From: Campylobacterales bacterium
GTDB taxonomy: Bacteria > Campylobacterota > Campylobacteria > Campylobacterales > Sulfurimonadaceae
Assembly: GCA_016938735.1 (NCBI GenBank)
Contig: JAFGUB010000028.1
Span: forward strand, 1 to 64,000
Length of the DNA: 64,000 bases
Direction: 5' to 3'
The position numbers were made by a program, and so were the translations under genes. Below the pieces are notes generated by a model. It was not told where the DNA came from and made no database searches. It was given only the letters and a program-made list of their open reading frames with translations. Below, one piece after another: positions 17,309 through 26,394 of this stretch (position 1 is the stretch's first letter; every line of letters starts with the position of its first letter).

Positions 17309-18697
17309 TCACTCTGTCTCTTTCTCCTCTTTAGCGCCATACTCCATCAACAACGACACCATTGATTCACGCTGATGCTCTTTAGCAATTTTCAGAGCAC
17401 TTAAATGATTCGATGTCAGATTGGCGTCGGCACCTGTTTCAAGCAGGAGCCGAACGATTTTGAAGTGGTTGTAATAGACGGCCAACATCAATGCACTCCA
17501 GCCGAACTTGTCGAGATGATCGAGTTGTGCGTAGTTGTTGATAAGCGTTTGCAGCGCTTGAAAGCGTCCCAAAGAAGCGGCGATCATCAAAGGGGTGCGT
17601 CCGTTGGTGTCACGGTAGTTAATTTGAGCACCCAATCGGATGAGAAGTTCTAGATGCTCTTGCATCGCTCTGTTTTGCATTTTGGAGATGGTAAAAAAGA
17701 GCGGTGTCCAGCGCAGATGATTGATAGGAATATCGACGTGTGCTCCACGGATCAGTAACTTGGTTTCAAGTGCGCGGAAGGCATTGCTTTGATGAGGAAA
17801 GAGCGCTATAGCATCATGTACCAGCGTCAGGGGGGTGTGTAGCGCATCGACAACGTGAATATTGGCGCCGCTTAGAATCAATAGCTCCGCAATATCGGCA
17901 AAACCGTTGCGTAATGCGGTCGTCAGCGGCGTGCGGCCTTGAGCGTTGCGGTGATCGAGCGTCGCTTTGCGCCGAATGAGCAGTGCGGTCATTTCAAGAC
18001 CGTGGGCGAATTTGACCGCAATGCCTAGCGGGGTATTGCCGCTGTGATCGACCGAATCGATGTCGAGACCTTTGTTGAGCAGGTAGATTGCCATCGGCAG
18101 TGCGTTGGCATAGACGGCAAGATGCAGCAGTGTGTGGCCCTGAGGGCTGAGCGCAAAAAAGCTGTGATCTCGGTTACATGTAAGCGACAGCTCAGAGAGA
18201 TCTCCGTGTTTGGCACTTTCAAAACAGTCACGTCCGCTATGAGCAATGGGCTGTGTTGTGTTTAAAATCTCAAGCATTTGCGGATCGCCGTTGGCAAGAT
18301 CAAAGGCGCTTTGATCATCACGGTTGCGCAAGCTGGTGTCGGCACCGAAGCGTAAAAGGAGATAAGCAGCTTGATAGAGACGGTGATGGATGGCTACATG
18401 TAGCGCATTCATGCCTTGATTGGAGTGGGCATTAACATTTGCTCCTCGATCCAAAAGCAAATTCATGATCTCTAATCGTTGAAACATTAGAGCATAAATG
18501 AGCGGTGGTAGGTGTGCCGCCTCATGAAAGTCAACATCAAAACCTTCATCTATCATCTGCTCAAGTATCTCAGTATCGCCGCGACGAATCGCATCATAAA
18601 AGGGCGCGTGAAGCGGTTCTACAATGTGGACTTCATGATGCTGATGCATCGGAGTTTTGAGAATCATGGCACTTTGCAGACGCTCTAAAAAAGGCAT
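17309..18697 (-). CDS. Ankyrin-repeat protein
   Basis: The protein is 462 residues from the ATG at 18697, preceded by AAGGAG with six-base spacing; the open frame extends to 18859 without such a site. About ten ankyrin repeats are visible from residue 25 on (patterns such as GMNALHVAIHHRLYQAAYLLL and GRTPLTTALRNGFADIAELLI). There is no signal peptide or catalytic domain, so it is a cytoplasmic interaction scaffold. It lies convergent with the cytochrome gene at 16952. TACATGTA sites are at 18175 and 18395. Confidence 0.85.
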   Translation of the reverse strand: MPFLERLQSAMILKTPMHQHHEVHIVEPLHAPFYDAIRRGDTEILEQMIDEGFDVDFHEAAHLPPLIYALMFQRLEIMNLLLDRGANVNAHSNQGMNALHVAIHHRLYQAAYLLLRFGADTSLRNRDDQSAFDLANGDPQMLEILNTTQPIAHSGRDCFESAKHGDLSELSLTCNRDHSFFALSPQGHTLLHLAVYANALPMAIYLLNKGLDIDSVDHSGNTPLGIAVKFAHGLEMTALLIRRKATLDHRNAQGRTPLTTALRNGFADIAELLILSGANIHVVDALHTPLTLVHDAIALFPHQSNAFRALETKLLIRGAHVDIPINHLRWTPLFFTISKMQNRAMQEHLELLIRLGAQINYRDTNGRTPLMIAASLGRFQALQTLINNYAQLDHLDKFGWSALMLAVYYNHFKIVRLLLETGADANLTSNHLSALKIAKEHQRESMVSLLMEYGAKEEKETE

Positions 18698-18852
18698 ATA
18701 GCTCCTTTGCTTGACTGAGAAACGGTAGCATAAGATTGAAAAAAATAAGCGAAGAGTTGGTGCGATTGGATTAAAAATGAAGCGAAAGTTAAGCTGTTTA
18801 AAGTGATTTGTCTTGCAGTGCCCCTCTGCGCAAGGCAGAAGAGCAGAGTGTG

Positions 18853-19185
18853 TTAGCAAGAGGGAACGTTACCGCTATCGCTAGCGTATTCGTGGACGAA
18901 GTCGTAAACATCAGCTTCCATCTTCTCTTTAAAAGTTTCACCTTTGAAGATTTTTTCACCGGCAGGGCAGATAGTCGAGAATACGTCTGCGAGTTTGCCC
19001 CCTTCTTTAGCCTCTTCCCACTCGCCTTGAGTGTGCGCAGCGGCGAATTTAGTACCGCTTTGTCCGCAAAGCTTGGTGAATTTTTTCTGATAGATTTTTT
19101 GGCCTTTGGTCACGTCGGCTTGCGCAGAGGTAGAGGCGAGCAAAAGTGCGGCAACAACAGCGGCTGATTTAACGATCATTTTCAT
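18853..19185 (-). CDS. Secreted cytochrome-c-like protein lacking the heme motif
   Basis: The 110-residue protein has a signal peptide ending in SAQA. It matches the small cytochrome c at 16952 in the DVTKGQKIYQKKF opening, the middle FKGETFKEKM block and the tail VHEYASDSGNVPSC. Where the paralogue has CKKCH, this one reads FTKLCGQ: one Cys remains and the heme-binding CxxCH is gone. It cannot bind c-type heme in the usual way. A disulfide between remaining Cys residues is possible. Function unknown. Confidence 0.75.
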   Translation of the reverse strand: MKMIVKSAAVVAALLLASTSAQADVTKGQKIYQKKFTKLCGQSGTKFAAAHTQGEWEEAKEGGKLADVFSTICPAGEKIFKGETFKEKMEADVYDFVHEYASDSGNVPSC

Positions 19186-19275
19186 GAGTATCCTTTGTAA
19201 AAAAATAAGCTATATGGTAGCGAATTAACATTAAGTGGATATTAACTAAAGAATAAGAGAGGGAGGTGTAGAAGC

Positions 19276-19298
19276 CGTTTCGGGGTATACCCGAGACG
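19276..19298 (-). terminator. Terminator-like hairpin after rpsR
   Basis: A 23-base inverted repeat (CGTTTCGGG and CCCGAGACG arms, centre GTATA) follows the rpsR stop directly on the minus strand. The stem is strong but no run of U follows, so termination may need Rho or be partial. Confidence 0.45.
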
Positions 19299-19300
19299 AC

Positions 19301-19564
19301 CTATTTGATATTTTCGAAGGGATTTGTGACCACTTCTTTGCGAGATACGGTGTAGGGTACCAAAGCTGCAGCGCGTCCGCGTTTGATGGCGATGGTGACC
19401 ATATCTTGATGGCGTTTACAGTTGCCCGTCAAACGGCGTGGCATGATTTTGTAGCGCTCAGAGAGCGAGTATTTAAGCGAACCGGCATCTTTGTAATCAA
19501 TGAAATCGATCTTCGCTTCACAGTATTTGCAATAGCGTTTTTTGTATTTTCTTTTTTCTGCCAT
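19301..19564 (-). CDS. rpsR: 30S ribosomal protein S18
   Basis: The 87-residue protein has the S18 signature: [18 protein letters not shown], a two-Cys motif typical of this phylum, and ITGNCKRHQ-like [16 protein letters not shown]. It forms the S6:S18 heterodimer on the small subunit. It is last in rpsF-ssb-rpsR, with AAGGA upstream. Confidence 0.96.
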   Translation of the reverse strand: MAEKRKYKKRYCKYCEAKIDFIDYKDAGSLKYSLSERYKIMPRRLTGNCKRHQDMVTIAIKRGRAAALVPYTVSRKEVVTNPFENIK

Positions 19565-19590
19565 GGATATTTCCTTGTTTGTTCTATGTA

Positions 19591-20103
19591 CTAAAATGGA
19601 ATTTCGTCTTCGTTAATATCGATTTCCGGAAGGTTATTCTCAGGCATTTTTGCAGCACGTTGCGCCACGGGTGGGCTTGGCTGTTTTGGCTGCTGATAGC
19701 TTGGTTGAGAATAGGCGGGCATCGACATAGAAGGCTCATAGGTGTCGTGCATGTCGCCACCGCTCATAGAGGGGGCGTCATTGCGGCCATCAAGCATTTG
19801 CATGGTTTCGACGATTACGGAGTGTCTGGAACGTTTTTGACCACTTTGGTCTACCCATTGTTCTAACTGTAATCGCCCTTCGATCAGGACTTTGCTACCT
19901 TTACGAAGATATTGGTTGGCGACTTCTGCAGAGCGTGCAAAAAAGGTGATGTCAATAAACATTGTCTCCTCTTTGCGCTCATTGCCGCTGCCGAATTTTC
20001 GGCTGGTTGCGATGCCGGTTTTGGCGATTGCCGTTCCGGTCTGAGCATATCGAAGTTCGATATCACGGGTGAGATTGCCGACCAATATAATTTTGTTGAA
20101 CAT
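19591..20103 (-). CDS. ssb: Single-stranded DNA-binding protein
   Basis: The 170-residue protein has an N-terminal OB fold ([34 protein letters not shown]) and a Pro/Gln-rich tail ending DINEDEIPF, the acidic tip that binds partner proteins. It protects single-stranded DNA in replication and repair. It sits between rpsF and rpsR as in many bacteria. Confidence 0.96.
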   Translation of the reverse strand: MFNKIILVGNLTRDIELRYAQTGTAIAKTGIATSRKFGSGNERKEETMFIDITFFARSAEVANQYLRKGSKVLIEGRLQLEQWVDQSGQKRSRHSVIVETMQMLDGRNDAPSMSGGDMHDTYEPSMSMPAYSQPSYQQPKQPSPPVAQRAAKMPENNLPEIDINEDEIPF

Positions 20104-20121
20104 GGGGGTTTCCTTCTTTAC

Positions 20122-20514
20122 TTACTCTTCTTCGTCGGCTGCAGGTGCTTTAATTTTTGGCTCTTCATTGCGTGAAGGACCTTTTTTGGCTTTTTCAACC
20201 AGCTCGTGCCATGCTTTAACTTCGCGTTTGGCATCGTACTTGATGGTGACAAAACGCAAGAGCTCTTCATTGATGCGGAAGCGTCGCTCTACTTCAGCAA
20301 TGTTTTGCGGGTCCATTGTGTAATAAACAACGTAGAAATAACCGCGTGGGCTCTTGTCAATGGGATAGGCAAGTTTGCGAATACCCATGTCGTCACGTAC
20401 GGCGATTTCCCCACCGTTTGATGTGATGATCTCTTCTACGTTGGCGAGATTTCTTTTAATCTCTTCTTCGGTTAATGTAGGTTTAACAATTACGAGGTTT
20501 TCGTAGTGTCTCAT
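20122..20514 (-). CDS. rpsF: 30S ribosomal protein S6
   Basis: The protein is 130 residues from the ATG at 20514, giving the standard S6 start MRHYENLVIVKPTLTEEE; the open frame to 20565 adds a non-homologous basic leader. AAGGAG is 12 bases upstream, which is long. The C-terminus is an acidic extension beyond the core fold. It heads the rpsF-ssb-rpsR operon. Confidence 0.94.
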   Translation of the reverse strand: MRHYENLVIVKPTLTEEEIKRNLANVEEIITSNGGEIAVRDDMGIRKLAYPIDKSPRGYFYVVYYTMDPQNIAEVERRFRINEELLRFVTIKYDAKREVKAWHELVEKAKKGPSRNEEPKIKAPAADEEE

Positions 20515-20604
20515 AGAGTATGGTCTCCTTGTGGTTTTACCCCTTCTGGCTGTGAACATACACACAGTGTTGTGTGTACAAAGAGAAAGGAACCCGGAAT
20601 TGTA
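20515..20604 (-). promoter_or_regulatory. rpsF promoter and structured leader
   Basis: On the minus strand TACAAT (20604-20599) is a likely -10 box, giving a leader of roughly 75-80 bases before the rpsF ATG. The leader contains a perfect hairpin, TACACACA and TGTGTGTA arms around a four-base loop (20559-20578). S6:S18 is known to bind its own mRNA leader in several bacteria; whether this hairpin does that here is inference, and I do not see the described motif clearly. Confidence 0.4.
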
Positions 20605-20648
20605 CTGAAAATAAGCTTAAAATAAGGTGTTTTAAATGTAAAAATGCT

Positions 20649-21242
20649 TCACTGCTCTTTGAGCAGTTGAAGCATGGCGCAGTTCATCGGTAGGGTTCTG
20701 GAATAAGAGCCTTCGATGATGCCGTTTTCCAAATTGACCAGCTTGACAAATACCACCGCCTCTTTATCCGTATAGGTGTAGGTTCCGGCTACGGCGTGTT
20801 TGATGTTCAGATTGTCTGAGCGGATCGCTTCCGTGTCGCGCGTTAGGACTTTAAGACCATTTGCGGAGAGCTTGAAGTATTTAGATACTTCAGCTTCAAC
20901 GACTTCGGCGTTGATTTGCGCGATGATAGAGTTTTTGATGCTATTGGAGAGCACATAGCCGAATTTGGAGTGATTCTCCAAAGAGGTTAGATCAACGAAT
21001 TCCGTCACAATGACCTGTTTTGGCAGGAACGCGAGCGAATTAAAGACGACATCAATGGCTTCATCGGTCAATTTCTGATAATGTACGCGCCCCTCATTGA
21101 GGGTGTACTTGCGCTGATCCGATTCAACATAGCAGACCTCTTGTTTGTAGGGGTTGTGTGAAACAACTTTGGTTGCACATCCGCTAACCATGAATGTACT
21201 AAACGCCAAAGCGCCGAGCGTTAAGGCATGTAGCGGCTTCAT
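20649..21242 (-). CDS. FlgO-like outer-membrane lipoprotein
   Basis: The 197-residue lipoprotein has a lipobox VSGC at residues 19-22. The mature part contains a FlgO-type core: QVIVTEFVDLTSLENHSKFGYVLSNSIKNSIIAQI, followed by VAGTYTYTDKEAVVFVKLVNLENG. FlgO family proteins are associated with flagellar or outer-membrane structures in Vibrio. It overlaps by four bases the end of a second protein of the same kind, so the two probably work together. Confidence 0.7.
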   Translation of the reverse strand: MKPLHALTLGALAFSTFMVSGCATKVVSHNPYKQEVCYVESDQRKYTLNEGRVHYQKLTDEAIDVVFNSLAFLPKQVIVTEFVDLTSLENHSKFGYVLSNSIKNSIIAQINAEVVEAEVSKYFKLSANGLKVLTRDTEAIRSDNLNIKHAVAGTYTYTDKEAVVFVKLVNLENGIIEGSYSRTLPMNCAMLQLLKEQ

Positions 21243-21874
21243 TGTTTTACCCCGTCGACGCAGCGGCCAGGAATGTCACAGTCGTCTTTTTTGATCTTCA
21301 TATTGAATGTAGCGCATGTTTTGCTGTATTCGCAGCAGGTGAGGTCTTTGCAGTTGTCGATACGGGCCAACTTGATGGTCTCTTCATCTTCGATCAGGAC
21401 ATTGGAAGAGACAACCACACGATTGTTGTGGTGGTTGAGAATACGGACGTTGACCAGCAGTCCATCGTCGTACTCGCCGTAGGTTCCCACAACAACCAGA
21501 TACTCTTCACCAAACTGTTTGAGTTTGCTGCGGTCCAGATAGAACTCACCGCCTTGGACCTTGGTAACGACCTCTACACCGCGGTAATCGATCACGTTCC
21601 ATCCAAAACGCTCCAGATTGGTCATAATGGAGTCGGAGTAGAGACGACCGAAGTTAGAAGATTGACGCAGATCATTGACATTGACGATCGATGTGAGAAT
21701 AATGGTTTGATCTTTGATGGCATCGCGGCTTTTGGCACGTTGGGTCAACTCTTCTGTGAGTGCAGTGACCGAGCTTGGAAGATCAGGGGCACGCATAATA
21801 CGGTTGCGGCTGCAGCCCGTAAAAAGAACGGCTGCGACAAGAAAGAGCATCGATACATGTAAGAGTGATTTCAT
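21239..21874 (-). CDS. FlgO-like outer-membrane lipoprotein (second copy)
   Basis: The 211-residue lipoprotein has a lipobox FTGC at residues 18-21 and the same core layout as the downstream gene: IILTSIVNVNDLRQSSNFGRLYSDSIMTNLERFGW and VVGTYGEYDDGLLVNVRILNHHNN. The C-terminus adds a Cys-rich tail with at least five Cys, absent from its partner. It lies just downstream of an outer-membrane beta-barrel gene. Role in flagellar or envelope assembly is inferred from the family only. A TACATGTA site falls in the signal peptide codons (21854). Confidence 0.7.
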   Translation of the reverse strand: MKSLLHVSMLFLVAAVLFTGCSRNRIMRAPDLPSSVTALTEELTQRAKSRDAIKDQTIILTSIVNVNDLRQSSNFGRLYSDSIMTNLERFGWNVIDYRGVEVVTKVQGGEFYLDRSKLKQFGEEYLVVVGTYGEYDDGLLVNVRILNHHNNRVVVSSNVLIEDEETIKLARIDNCKDLTCCEYSKTCATFNMKIKKDDCDIPGRCVDGVKQ

Positions 21875-21890
21875 AATAGTCCTTTTCGTA

Positions 21891-22523
21891 TTAGAAGCGC
21901 ATCATCGCGCCTAATTGTACGACGATGCCGTCAAGTTCGAGGTCTTCGCCGGCAAGATGGGTATAGCCTGATTTGGCTTCGATATCCATTGTAGCACCCA
22001 AAACGTAATCTACCGAGCCTTTAATGACAAAACGGTCGCCGACGGTAAATGCAAGACCCGGAGCGATGGCGTTGGTACCTGAGATAGAGAATGCGGTGTC
22101 ACCCTCCCAAGATGGGGAGAGGATGTTGTAATTGACGACATGTGGTCCGAAGGTAAAACCGGTCTGTAGGCCGCCAGTGTAGTAAAGACCCGCTTCGTAT
22201 TTCACGACCGTGGCACTGAATGCGTCATGCATCATTTTGCCAAGACCGGCAGTGAGTTGATAGCGCCAATAATCGGTGTCGATCTCGAAACCTGCGGAGA
22301 TTGTGGGTAGGTATGAAGCTCCGTTTTTGAACTCTTCATAGGCTATTTTGGTTGGATCTGTTTGACTAACGGTTTGGTAGGCACCGAAATCGGAGCTGAG
22401 TAAAACACTGCCGGGCATCACTTCAACTAATACACTATACTCAGCCGCAACTACGCTGTGCGACCCGAACGCCATACTGACTGAAAAAAGCGCCAACGCT
22501 CTTCTGAATAGACTGCTCACCAT
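21891..22523 (-). CDS. Outer-membrane beta-barrel protein
   Basis: The 210-residue protein has a signal peptide (cut near VAA-EYS, about residue 27) and alternating hydrophobic strands ending in the aromatic GAMMRF, a typical outer-membrane insertion signal. Size and strand count suggest an eight-stranded OmpW- or OmpA-like barrel. Substrate unknown. It is first of three envelope genes on the minus strand with the FlgO-like lipoproteins. Confidence 0.65.
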   Translation of the reverse strand: MVSSLFRRALALFSVSMAFGSHSVVAAEYSVLVEVMPGSVLLSSDFGAYQTVSQTDPTKIAYEEFKNGASYLPTISAGFEIDTDYWRYQLTAGLGKMMHDAFSATVVKYEAGLYYTGGLQTGFTFGPHVVNYNILSPSWEGDTAFSISGTNAIAPGLAFTVGDRFVIKGSVDYVLGATMDIEAKSGYTHLAGEDLELDGIVVQLGAMMRF

Positions 22524-22602
22524 CTGCTCCTTAAATATGCAGGGTAGTAACCACCCTTAATGCATTACTTCGGCTATTGTATCGAAAAATGCCGAAAATG
22601 GA

Positions 22603-23571
22603 TTACAAAATTGCCTGTAAACGCAATAAGGTAGAAAGTAACAGTGAGGTTTTGTCTGTTTGACTGCCGGATTTCAGAAGGAGTTCTGAGTGCAACAGAT
22701 GAATAAGGCTCTCTTGATAGTGCTTAGGTTTGAGTTTTATCGATAGTTCGGCGCGTTTTTTTTCGACATCGGGCGGGAGCTTGTAACCTAAAACAGCTAA
22801 AGAATCGGGTATGCCGTGCAGCTTGATGTAGATGTGAAAAAGGTAGAGCTGAGCGATGAAAGTGCTAATGGCCGTCACAATGCGTACCTCGTCCTCACCG
22901 CTCTCCAAAAGGTGATGCAGATCGTCTCTGAAATCGCGTTTTACGATGATAAGTCTGATAAAGTCTTCAAGTTTTACCTCCGCGAGGCCATAAACATGCG
23001 CTTCTATCTCTTTGGTGGTGATCGGACGGTTTAAGACAGCCAGTTTGTCGAGTTCATTGCAGGCCAGCGCAAGATCGCCGTGCTGGCTCTCCAAAAGATG
23101 TTTTGCGGCTGAGGGTTCAATCTGTGTTCTGCGCCTTACGCCCTCTTCCATAATAATAGAGATCGCTTCATTGGGAAATGGATTGAAGAGGCGGATTGAA
23201 TCGCCGCCGCTGCGTTTGTCAAAAGCTTTGTTGGACGTTTTGTAGTCGTCGCCGTAGTAGGCGTAGACGAAGAGGGTATCGGGATTTTTTTGAGAGAGTG
23301 CGATGAGAAGATCGAGATCCGCCTTGGGCAGCTTTTTTTCACTTTTGATCAGCAGTACGTTGCGCCCGCCAAAGAGAGAGCCTTGGGAGAGATGCGCTTT
23401 GGCGAGCTCTTTGTCATACTCGTCGTGATAAAGTCCCAAAAGGTTCGCATCCTCGATCGTACAAAGGAACTTGGCGTAGCGATCGATCAAGAAATGGCTC
23501 TCGCCGTAGAGCATCAGGGCATTGGGGTGGTTGCCCTTCTTCAGAGCGGCGTCAAGTTCGTGGCGTTTCAT
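22603..23571 (-). CDS. holA: DNA polymerase III subunit delta
   Basis: The 322-residue clamp-loader subunit has the HolA fold pattern: NALMLYGESHFLIDRYAKFL, FGGRNVLLIKSEKKLPKADLDLL and a C-terminal helical collar (AISTFIAQLYLFHIYIKL). It lacks a Walker A, as expected for delta. It overlaps rnr by four bases. Confidence 0.9.
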   Translation of the reverse strand: MKRHELDAALKKGNHPNALMLYGESHFLIDRYAKFLCTIEDANLLGLYHDEYDKELAKAHLSQGSLFGGRNVLLIKSEKKLPKADLDLLIALSQKNPDTLFVYAYYGDDYKTSNKAFDKRSGGDSIRLFNPFPNEAISIIMEEGVRRRTQIEPSAAKHLLESQHGDLALACNELDKLAVLNRPITTKEIEAHVYGLAEVKLEDFIRLIIVKRDFRDDLHHLLESGEDEVRIVTAISTFIAQLYLFHIYIKLHGIPDSLAVLGYKLPPDVEKKRAELSIKLKPKHYQESLIHLLHSELLLKSGSQTDKTSLLLSTLLRLQAIL

Positions 23572-25511
23572 TCGCGTTCAGACTTCTCAAGTGCTTGAGC
23601 GTAGATTTTGGCGGTGGCGAGGTTGACCCGTTCGATGCGTACGATGAGATCGTCAAAAAGCATGAGCGGGAGGGCGTTGGTGATCTCGACTTTGGCCCCC
23701 TGGATGGTATCGATGATTTCGGCGCTGAGACCGTTTTCGGTCTCCATGATGCGGGCTTTGAAGGATTCGTTTACATGTAAGGAGGCCCAGCGGGCGAATT
23801 TGCGCTGCATGTAACGTATTTCGATATCGCTCGCTTCGCGCTCTTTTTCGCTGATGCTGATGGCGAGCGCGTCGATGTTGCGTAGGACGTATGAGCCCTC
23901 TTCGGTGTCATGGGCGAGAATCGCTTTGATGAGGCGATGCACGATCAGGTCGCTGTAGCGGCGGATTGGGGAGGTGAAGTGGGTGTAGCGCTCAAATCCC
24001 AAGCCAAAATGGCCGCTGTTTTCGGGGGCGTAGCGTGCTTGCATCTGGGCGCGGATGATGAGGGTATCCACTTCGCTCTCAAGCTCCCGCGCTCTGGCTT
24101 GCTCTTGGATAAAACGGATGGTATCGCGGAGGCTCTCCTGAGGCTCGATCATGATGCCGATGCCGGCGAGTTCTTGGTAGAGGTTTTGGAGTTTGGTTTG
24201 TGATGGAGGTTCGTGAATCCGAAAGATTCCCCGCTCGAACATAGCGGCGGCCGCTTTGTTGGCCAGTAGCATACAATCCTCGATAAGGGCGTGCGAAGGG
24301 GTTTCTAGGGCGTAGTGGGTGGCGATGAGGTTTTGATCCGCATCCACCTCCATCTCCAGTTCGCTGGAGCGAAAGTCGTAGCCCCTCTTTAGGCGCTCTT
24401 TTTTAAGCCGGTCGGTCACTTCGCGCAGCGGCAGCAGCCACTCCAGCACACGCTCATCTTCGGCGCTTACATGTAAACGTTGCTCAAAGATCGCATCGAC
24501 CTCTTCGTAGTTGAAACGGCGCGCGGAGTGGATGATCGCTTCATAGACCGTGCTTTGGGTGTTTTCAAGGGTGTGCGGATCGAGTTGCATTTCAAAGACG
24601 AAGGCGAGTCGGTCAACATGGGGCTGGAGTGAACAGAGCGTTTCGCTGAGTTGACGCGGCAGCATCGGAATGGAGCGATGGGGCAGGTAGATCGAGAAGC
24701 TGCGGTAGATCGCTTCGGCATCGATAGCACCAAAAGGGGTGACATATTCGCTCACATCGGCAATGGCGACGTAGAGCACATGGCGCGTGACATCAAAATA
24801 GATGGCGTCGTCGAAATCTTTGGCGGTAACGGGGTCGATGGTGCAGAAGCTGAGGTGGCGCAGATCTTTGCGCTGCGGGTATTTTGAGGCGTCTACCTCT
24901 TTGGCAAAGGCTTCGGCGAGGGCGAGCACATCGGGTTCAAAGGCGTCGTGTTTGTTGTAGAGCGCCAAAACGATCTGCTCATCGACTTTGGGATCATCCA
25001 GATTGCCCAAAACGCGCATGATCATTCCGTCTGCATTGTTGATCTGAACACAGTCACCGGCGTGTAGTCCTTGCAGTGTCTGTTCGTCAAGCGCGGCGCC
25101 TACGGGGGCTTCGCTGCGGATATCGAGCAGCAAAAGGCGTCCCTCTTTGAATACGGCATAAGCGACGCTGTAGCTGGGTGCGCGTCCGACGATAGCAACC
25201 ACTTTGGCCTGAGGGGTTCCGCGTTGGCCCATCAGCCGCATGGCGATGACGAGATCGCCACTTTTGGCATCGCCGAGGTAGTGGCCTTCAATGAGCAGAT
25301 CGCGGGTGTAGAGGCCGATGGCTTGCAGATAAGCGCGCCCTTCTTGTACGGTTGAGACGGTTCCGGCGCGGTATTGGGAGTGAAAGCGGTACTTGCGCTC
25401 TTCGCGTACCAAGTAGCCTTTGGCCAGCCAGGTCTCGACCAAAGGGCGCTCTTTGGGGTCGATGTCTTGATCAAACAGACCCGTAGAGAGGTGAAGCAGT
25501 AAAGATTTCAT
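23568..25511 (-). CDS. rnr: Ribonuclease R/RNase II family exoribonuclease
   Basis: The 647-residue protein contains the RNB catalytic domain: FCTIDPVTAKDFDDAIYF (the four-Asp metal site), YVAIADVSEYV, IYLPHRSIPMLPRQLSETLCSL and HFTSPIRRYSDLIVHRLIKAIL. N-terminal cold-shock-like segments come before it. It degrades structured RNA 3' to 5'. It is shorter than enterobacterial RNase R and lacks the long basic tail. It overlaps holA and the HDOD gene by four bases each. Confidence 0.9.
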   Translation of the reverse strand: MKSLLLHLSTGLFDQDIDPKERPLVETWLAKGYLVREERKYRFHSQYRAGTVSTVQEGRAYLQAIGLYTRDLLIEGHYLGDAKSGDLVIAMRLMGQRGTPQAKVVAIVGRAPSYSVAYAVFKEGRLLLLDIRSEAPVGAALDEQTLQGLHAGDCVQINNADGMIMRVLGNLDDPKVDEQIVLALYNKHDAFEPDVLALAEAFAKEVDASKYPQRKDLRHLSFCTIDPVTAKDFDDAIYFDVTRHVLYVAIADVSEYVTPFGAIDAEAIYRSFSIYLPHRSIPMLPRQLSETLCSLQPHVDRLAFVFEMQLDPHTLENTQSTVYEAIIHSARRFNYEEVDAIFEQRLHVSAEDERVLEWLLPLREVTDRLKKERLKRGYDFRSSELEMEVDADQNLIATHYALETPSHALIEDCMLLANKAAAAMFERGIFRIHEPPSQTKLQNLYQELAGIGIMIEPQESLRDTIRFIQEQARARELESEVDTLIIRAQMQARYAPENSGHFGLGFERYTHFTSPIRRYSDLIVHRLIKAILAHDTEEGSYVLRNIDALAISISEKEREASDIEIRYMQRKFARWASLHVNESFKARIMETENGLSAEIIDTIQGAKVEITNALPLMLFDDLIVRIERVNLATAKIYAQALEKSERE

Positions 25512-26311
25512 GCTTGCAAATTGGCCAGTGCACCTTCGAAACTGACGATATCCAGAGCGTATTGGTGTACGAGTGCTTTGGCGGCATCGACGCTTTGGGG
25601 GATTAATGTGCCTTCGAACGTAACGGCGGTGCGCACGATTTGGAGGCTTTGGGCTGCGAGTCGTACTCCATCGGGAGCACCCAGAGGCGCTTCGCAGTGG
25701 CGTATAGAGAGGATCATCTCCTCTTCAAAACGCCAATGATCGAAAATCTGAGCGCTGGTTTGCGCGGTAGTTGCACCAACAAACGTCTGCTCCGTCTCAG
25801 AGATGTTGCCCCCTGCTTTGAGCGCCTGGGCAAAGGCGTCGATGTGTCGCTCCTCTTTAAGTACTTGAGCAATTAGCACTTTGCCGATATCGACCAAAAA
25901 GGCCGCAGCGGAGAGAACGCCTAGAATTTTCGGGTTTTTACGCACATACCATCCAGTAACAAGCGCGTTTTGTAGCTTCGCTTTATTGGAGTATTGCGCC
26001 GGTGAGATGCCGTAGGGGCTAAGATCGAGCGGGAAGCTCTTGCTGATGATCGAAGCGAGTGCAAATCCCCGAATGGTACCCATCCCAAAGAGGCTGACGG
26101 CCTGGGAGATGCTGGTGATTTCTCGGCTGAATCCATAGAGCGGCGAATTGGCCGATTTGAGAATATCGGCGGTCAGCAAGGGGTCTTTTTGGAGAATCTT
26201 CACCATGTCTTCAAACGTAGCATTCACGTTTTGGTAGACGGCTTCGATTTGAATCGCTGTTTCGGGCAGGGGCGGAAGTTGTTTGATCTGCTTTAGCATC
26301 GCGTCAGTCAT
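25508..26311 (-). CDS. HDOD domain signalling protein
   Basis: The 267-residue protein is one HDOD domain: QLPPLPETAIQIEAVYQN, ILQKDPLLTADILKSANSPLYG, ITSISQAVSLFGMGTIRGFAL. HDOD is an HD-like domain lacking the phosphohydrolase metal residues, found in signal and stress regulators. It is the first gene of the HDOD-rnr-holA operon. Its partner is unknown. Confidence 0.85.
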   Translation of the reverse strand: MTDAMLKQIKQLPPLPETAIQIEAVYQNVNATFEDMVKILQKDPLLTADILKSANSPLYGFSREITSISQAVSLFGMGTIRGFALASIISKSFPLDLSPYGISPAQYSNKAKLQNALVTGWYVRKNPKILGVLSAAAFLVDIGKVLIAQVLKEERHIDAFAQALKAGGNISETEQTFVGATTAQTSAQIFDHWRFEEEMILSIRHCEAPLGAPDGVRLAAQSLQIVRTAVTFEGTLIPQSVDAAKALVHQYALDIVSFEGALANLQA

Positions 26312-26394
26312 GAAGGTTGGTTCCGTTTTTGGAGTGTAAGATACATCATTATAGGAAGAAACAGGTAAAGCGTGACTGAATATCGATTTTTTGC

